Assembly (NCBI GenBank): GCA_017465565.1 | Contig: JAFTWA010000018.1 | Location: forward strand, 1-64,000 | Length of the DNA: 64,000 bases | Origin: Tyzzerella sp. | GTDB lineage: Bacteria > Bacillota > Clostridia > Lachnospirales > Lachnospiraceae | Reading direction: 5' to 3' | In this document: positions 60,159 through 64,000 of the stretch, piece by piece | Numbering within the stretch: position 1 is the first letter of the stretch | Layout of the letters: every line of letters begins with the position of its first letter | Position numbers and translations under genes: made by a program | Notes under the pieces: generated by a model | The model's input: only the letters and a program-made list of their open reading frames with translations | What the model was told of the DNA's origin: nothing | Databases searched by the model: none

Positions 60159-61499
60159 ATGAAGAAGACATGTATATTACTCAGTGTTGTATTACTTGCG
60201 GCTAGTTTGTTCGGTTGTACAAAGCCTCAAATTACTATTAATGAAGATTATCAAGGACCTAATTTTCCACTGAGTTTTGTTGCAGAAACAGAAGGAATAA
60301 TAGCTGAACGTGAAATAACAGTAGATTATTCGGATTACAAGTATCCAACTACAGAGGGTCAGGATGGCAATAGAAAGGTTAAGATTAATGACAAATATGT
60401 TCTTACAAATATAACGAACGAAGATATTGCCGCAGAGCTTGCGTATGGTTTTGTTGGTGATTACAGTACTGATTTGTCTATGATTTCACAGATTAAAATT
60501 GATGGAACCTTGGTGGATAGTGAGCTGGTTTTTGGTAGAAGTCCACTTCGTTATGGTGTCGACTTAAAGAATCGAGAAGGATATGAACAACTTTTAGAAG
60601 GAGGCACCTATAGGGATGAGGCTTTTGATTCAGTAGCAAATGTTCCGGTATTCTCTGAAAACGCACATGTATATAGGATTAAAAGTGTAGCATACGGAGA
60701 AAAAAATAAGAATAGTCAATTACCATATGGTAGGATTTCTTTTACGTTTGATTCTGCTAAAACAGAGGTCTATTCGTGGGGATTTAATGAATGTAAGGAG
60801 GAAAATGGTTCAGTTATCATGGGATTTAGTGTCCCTACGATAGGAACAGATGGCTTTGGGAATGATAAATATTTAATTGCTGTTGGTGACGAACTACAGA
60901 TAAATAATATTAAATATTATAAGAATAGTAATTCGATGCAAGAAATCGACAACTTTACGTTGGAAGTAGAAGAATATGACTGTAGTTTTGACGAAATACT
61001 AGAAGAAGTTGTAGTTGATAAGAAGGATGATGCTAAGGTATTGACCTGGGGTACGAATTACATATACAGCAAACTAAAAACAGAGCAAATTCTGACAGTA
61101 GGCAAGCAGTATATTGCAGATATGAGAGAGTTAAATATTGAGACGGAATACCCAGTTCTAGATTTAGAGAGTTATATGTTTAATATGTACGGAGATTCTC
61201 GCGTAAGTTATCAAACATTACAAACAATTATTCCTGCAAACAGAAGCATAGAGTTATCATTTGAATATGAGAAATATACCGGAATTAAAATCATCGACGG
61301 AATTGGTTATGATGGTTTGGAAATTATGACTACATTAGGAACTAATATCGAATTCAGAAATCAGATGTTAAAGGTTGTAGGGTTGGATCATTCCATCATC
61401 AGTGAACATACTTCTGATGAAAAAATAAAAAAAGGGCAGTATGAAGTAGCAATGACAGAGGATTATTATTCTATTTATTTAGAAACAGCAGGAAAGTAG
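60159..61499 (+). CDS. Lipoprotein of unknown function
   Basis: A 446-residue lipoprotein (MKKTCILLSVVLLAASLFGC, Cys20). The mature part is acidic and beta-rich, with no motif I recognise (VEEYDCSFDEILEEVVVDKK, YISK-like segments absent). An open frame begins at 60102 but ATG 60159 starts the signal peptide and has AAGAAGGTG eight bases upstream. It is divergent from the XRE membrane regulator (142 bases), which may control it. It is followed by the second long inverted repeat. Confidence 0.7.
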   Translation: MKKTCILLSVVLLAASLFGCTKPQITINEDYQGPNFPLSFVAETEGIIAEREITVDYSDYKYPTTEGQDGNRKVKINDKYVLTNITNEDIAAELAYGFVGDYSTDLSMISQIKIDGTLVDSELVFGRSPLRYGVDLKNREGYEQLLEGGTYRDEAFDSVANVPVFSENAHVYRIKSVAYGEKNKNSQLPYGRISFTFDSAKTEVYSWGFNECKEENGSVIMGFSVPTIGTDGFGNDKYLIAVGDELQINNIKYYKNSNSMQEIDNFTLEVEEYDCSFDEILEEVVVDKKDDAKVLTWGTNYIYSKLKTEQILTVGKQYIADMRELNIETEYPVLDLESYMFNMYGDSRVSYQTLQTIIPANRSIELSFEYEKYTGIKIIDGIGYDGLEIMTTLGTNIEFRNQMLKVVGLDHSIISEHTSDEKIKKGQYEVAMTEDYYSIYLETAGK

Positions 61500-61577
61500 T
61501 ACTTTAAAATAATAAAATCATATGCTACAATATGCGTAGCTAAAAAGGATATAAGTGTCAAGATTGACACCAAAATG

Positions 61578-62040
61578 AAACCCCATGAGCGGCCACTCAA
61601 TGTCATTAAGTTAAGGAAACGTTCTAGCTACAATGACTAAAAACAATCAAATTATAATCAGAGATATTAATCCACTGCATCGTTTGATGTGGTGGATTTT
61701 TACTTGGATAAAAAATTGAGATTTTCCATATACGATATTTTTGCAGCTCCATGGAGAAAAATCTCCTAATCTTCATGAAATTCCTTTGATTTTTCGCTCC
61801 ATTTTTCCTTATGCGAAAAAAATATTCCTGGATACCAACAGATTTGCCCAAAGTATATGCATAGAGCGACATTTTTAGTCCATATGGAAAATCTCAATTT
61901 TTTATCCAAGTAAAAACCCACCACATCAAAAACGATGCATTGGATTAGTATCTCTGATTATAATTTGATTGTTTTTTAGTCATTGTAGCCAGAATGTTTC
62001 CTTAACTTAATGACATTGAGTGGCCAACTCATGGGGTTTC
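61578..62040. repeat. Second long inverted repeat (about 155-bp arms)
   Basis: The left arm 61578-61732 (GAAACCCCATGAG... to ...GATTTTCCATAT) and right arm 61882-62040 are reverse complements with roughly eight differences and small indels. The 149-base centre is A/T-rich and non-coding. Each arm contains a terminator-like hairpin (CCACTGCATC/GATGTGGTGG plus T tail). It lies between the lipoprotein gene and the OFA transporter. Like the element at 5448, it looks like a palindromic mobile-element derivative, though the two share no clear sequence identity. Confidence 0.82.
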
Positions 62041-62125
62041 TGCTCTCTTTACGGTAGAGCATCCGTTTGGGCTAATTGCCGCGGTCCTCTCTGTTGCCAG
62101 AGTAGGTGCGACAACATAGCTATTG
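62041..62125. other. Structured non-coding segment upstream of the OFA gene
   Basis: More GC-rich than its surroundings, with three adjacent hairpins: TGCTCT/AGAGCA, GGC/GCC within CCG...CGG, and CTCTG/CAGAG. On the minus strand the last loop reads GCAA, a GNRA tetraloop. I cannot match it to a riboswitch class. It directly abuts the inverted repeat. Confidence 0.4.
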
Positions 62126-62153
62126 TATTGTGAATGATTCGATAATTTAAGAA

Positions 62154-62182
62154 TTGCAATTACTACTTTTTTGTGGTAAAAT
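62154..62182 (+). promoter_or_regulatory. Predicted OFA transporter promoter
   Basis: TTGCAA (62154-62159) and TAAAAT (62177-62182) are separated by 17 bases, 72 bases before the start codon. Confidence 0.6.
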
Positions 62183-62253
62183 ATTTTGTGGAAATTTTGA
62201 CAAAAAATTAACACAATTACGTTAAAGACAAATTCAGAAAGGACATTAGAGTC

Positions 62254-63570
62254 ATGGGGGAAAACAAAAAAACTGGTGGATGGCGCACCAACAAATGGAT
62301 TAGAGCAGCAATTCCAGCATTATTACTTCACTGCAGTATCGGTACCGTTTACTGCTGGTCAATTTTCAGTCAAGAAATCGCAGATTACATAGGATTTTCA
62401 AAGGGTGCTACAGAGTGGGCATTCAGCTTCGCAATTTTCTTTTTAGGGATGTCGGCTGCATTCTTAGGAAACGTTGTTGAAAAAGATATTCATAAATCTT
62501 CACTAATTGCAACTGTTTGTTTTGCAGTAGGTATGGCTGGTACAGGTGCATTCATCTGGTACGGCGGTATGAATAAAGGAAGCATCGTAGCATTACTTGG
62601 TATTTATTTATGTTATGGTTTGATTATGGGTATTGGTCTTGGTACAGGATATCTTTCACCTGTTAAGACATTAATGCTTTGGTTTGCAGATAGAAAAGGT
62701 CTCGCAACAGGTCTTGCAGTAGCAGGATTTGGTGCAGCAAAAGCAATCGCTAGTCCAATTATGCAGGCTATGCTTAGCGGACTTGGAGAAGGCGGAATTT
62801 ATAAAATGTTCTTCATTCTTGCAGTTGTTTACTTTGTAATGATGTTCGTTGGACATTTATTATTAAAGAAACCAGAAGGATGGCATGAACCACAGAAAAA
62901 AGAAAAAGGTCAAGGAATCTTAGATGTTATTAAGACAAAACCAATTATGAACTACGTTGGTATTTGGTTAATGTTCTATATTAATATTACATGTGGTCTT
63001 GCTCTTATTTCACAGGAAAAAATGATTGTGAAATGTCTTGGACTTGCAAGCTTTGTAGGTATCATTTCAACTGTTTCAGCAATTTTCAATGCAGCAGGAC
63101 GCCTTGGTCTTTCTGCAATGGCTGATAAAATGAAAGATAGAAATACAATTTACAAGATTATTTTTGCTGTATCAATTGTATTTACAGCTCTTGTAATTGT
63201 GACAGGTGGTATTAAGAATGGCGCTGGCAATATGGGACTTATCGTTCTCGTTCTTGCACTTATCATGCTTGTAAATGCTGGATACGGCGGAGGTTTCTCT
63301 AACGTGCCAACATTACTTTCTGACCAATACGGAATGGGAAGCATCAGTGCACTCCACGGTATTACATTATCAGCTTGGGGATTTGCTGGTCTTACAGGAA
63401 ATCAATTAGCTAACTGGATTGTACAGAATTTTGGTCAAGAAGTTGAAGTTGCAGGAAATATGGTAAACCCAGTAGGTTACCAGACAGTGCTTTATGTAAC
63501 ACTTGCACTTTACATTGTTGCACTTGTTTTAAGCATGGTATTCGTAAAACCAGTAAATAAAGAAAAATAG
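62254..63570 (+). CDS. MFS transporter, OFA (oxalate/formate antiporter) family
   Basis: A 438-residue protein with 12 predicted membrane segments. It has the OFA hallmarks: GTVYCWSIFSQEI near the N-terminus, GIGLGTGYLSPVKTLMLWFA in the first half and GRLGLSAMADKM in the second. Members exchange oxalate/formate or carry other monocarboxylates, and the substrate cannot be read from sequence. AAAGGA lies about 11 bases before the ATG. It stands alone between a promoter and a terminator. Confidence 0.88.
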   Translation: MGENKKTGGWRTNKWIRAAIPALLLHCSIGTVYCWSIFSQEIADYIGFSKGATEWAFSFAIFFLGMSAAFLGNVVEKDIHKSSLIATVCFAVGMAGTGAFIWYGGMNKGSIVALLGIYLCYGLIMGIGLGTGYLSPVKTLMLWFADRKGLATGLAVAGFGAAKAIASPIMQAMLSGLGEGGIYKMFFILAVVYFVMMFVGHLLLKKPEGWHEPQKKEKGQGILDVIKTKPIMNYVGIWLMFYINITCGLALISQEKMIVKCLGLASFVGIISTVSAIFNAAGRLGLSAMADKMKDRNTIYKIIFAVSIVFTALVIVTGGIKNGAGNMGLIVLVLALIMLVNAGYGGGFSNVPTLLSDQYGMGSISALHGITLSAWGFAGLTGNQLANWIVQNFGQEVEVAGNMVNPVGYQTVLYVTLALYIVALVLSMVFVKPVNKEK

Positions 63571-63575
63571 AAATC

Positions 63576-63621
63576 AAAACCAAGTTTGGAAATAAAAATT
63601 TTCAGGCTTGGTTTTATTTTT
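63576..63621 (+). terminator. Terminator of the OFA gene
   Basis: AAAACCAAG pairs with CTTGGTTTT across a 22-base AT-rich loop, followed by ATTTTTG. Confidence 0.75.
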
Positions 63622-63622
63622 G

Positions 63623-63651
63623 TTGTACGATAACATATTTTAATGTATAAT
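63623..63651 (+). promoter_or_regulatory. Predicted carB promoter
   Basis: TTGTAC (63623-63628) and TATAAT (63646-63651) with a 17-base spacer, 46 bases before the carB start. Confidence 0.7.
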
Positions 63652-63697
63652 GTATAAGATAAGTCTATCAAGATTTAAAAATAGGAGGAAAAAAGAT

Positions 63698-64000
63698 ATG
63701 TCACAAAGAAAAGACATTCACAAAGTACTGATTATTGGTTCAGGTCCTATTATTATTGGACAGGCATGTGAATTTGACTACTCAGGTACTCAAGCATGTA
63801 AAGCCCTTAGAAATTTAGGTTATGAAATTGTGTTAGTAAACTCAAACCCTGCCACAATTATGACAGACCCTGAGATTGCTGACGTTACTTATATTGAGCC
63901 ACTTAATGTGGAGCGCCTTGAGCAAATCATTGCAAAGGAAAGACCAGATGCATTACTTCCAAACTTAGGAGGACAATCAGGTCTTAATTTATGTTCAGAA
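63698..64000 (+). CDS. carB: Carbamoyl-phosphate synthase large subunit, 5' end
   Basis: The frame runs off the window after 101 codons. It reads [20 protein letters not shown], then [38 protein letters not shown] and [12 protein letters not shown], the invariant N-terminus of CarB. The enzyme makes carbamoyl phosphate from bicarbonate, ammonia from glutamine and two ATP for pyrimidine and arginine synthesis. AGGAGG lies nine bases before the ATG. Its own promoter precedes it and no carA gene is adjacent upstream, so the two subunits are either unlinked or carA lies elsewhere. Confidence 0.95.
   Translation, partial: MSQRKDIHKVLIIGSGPIIIGQACEFDYSGTQACKALRNLGYEIVLVNSNPATIMTDPEIADVTYIEPLNVERLEQIIAKERPDALLPNLGGQSGLNLCSE

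Noticed and set aside
62041-62125. A tetrahydrofolate or lysine riboswitch
   Set aside because: Short pieces resemble conserved blocks (AGAGTAGGTGCG, GCATCCG), but their order and the missing remaining blocks do not fit either class.

Overview
The window looks like chromosomal DNA of a low-GC, Gram-positive Clostridia member, most likely Lachnospiraceae-like. This is inferred from the Shine-Dalgarno-rich A+T sequence, a Trp T-box leader, a cobalamin riboswitch, GH36/GH43/GH65 carbohydrate loci with AraC regulators, LplB/YtcP-type permeases, an agr quorum-sensing locus and Rpn/RhuM accessory genes. No genus is claimed.

Layout. 1-1060: last bases of a 23S rRNA gene, then a seven-tRNA operon (Asp, Val, Thr, Tyr, fMet, Phe, Lys). 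1.2-5.5 kb: a Fic protein, then an AraC regulator divergent from a GH36 alpha-galactosidase. 5.45-6.5 kb: a 1.05-kb near-palindrome filling the space between two convergent stop codons. 6.5-7.8 kb: a B12-riboswitch-controlled DUF4430 protein plus ECF S component. 7.8-10 kb: a 5'-truncated Abi-like gene, an orphan small RNA unit and T-box-controlled trpS. 10-26.7 kb: AraC regulator and a large operon with GH43, a sugar ABC importer without its ATPase, a membrane-anchored 1147-residue GH43 protein and a 2573-residue protein with three SGNH esterase domains. 26.7-32.2 kb: an accessory island (Rpn nuclease and a decayed copy, dispersed hairpin repeats, RhuM-Fic/Doc, a small HTH protein, GIY-YIG, AAA-DUF4143, Cu/Zn SOD). 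32.3-33.7 kb: a MerR-RDD membrane protein. 33.8-51.8 kb: a second glycan locus. 52-55.4 kb: agrB, agrD, an unknown gene, agrA-like, agrC-like. 55.5-61.5 kb: IS21 remnant and several small secreted or lipoprotein genes. 61.6-62.1 kb: a second long inverted repeat. 62.2-64 kb: OFA-family MFS transporter and the start of carB.

How genes work together. The first operon (11.2-26.7 kb) looks built to deacylate and trim an arabinose- or xylose-containing polysaccharide at the cell surface and import the product. The second (33.8-51.8 kb) is more unusual. It combines an importer with three endonuclease/exonuclease/phosphatase-fold (EEP) phosphodiesterases, of which two are exported and one cytosolic. 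It also has a cytosolic GDPD-type phosphodiesterase, a secreted SGNH esterase fused to an EEP domain, a 1789-residue anchored beta-helix protein, a GH65 disaccharide phosphorylase and beta-phosphoglucomutase. The simplest reading is a pathway for a glycan or glycoside carrying phosphodiester and ester groups, such as glucosylated glycerophosphate polymers, ending in phosphorolysis to beta-glucose-1-phosphate and glucose-6-phosphate. That substrate is inference only.

All calls were made by reading sequence and supplied translations; no database search was run. Family names rest on recognised motifs.
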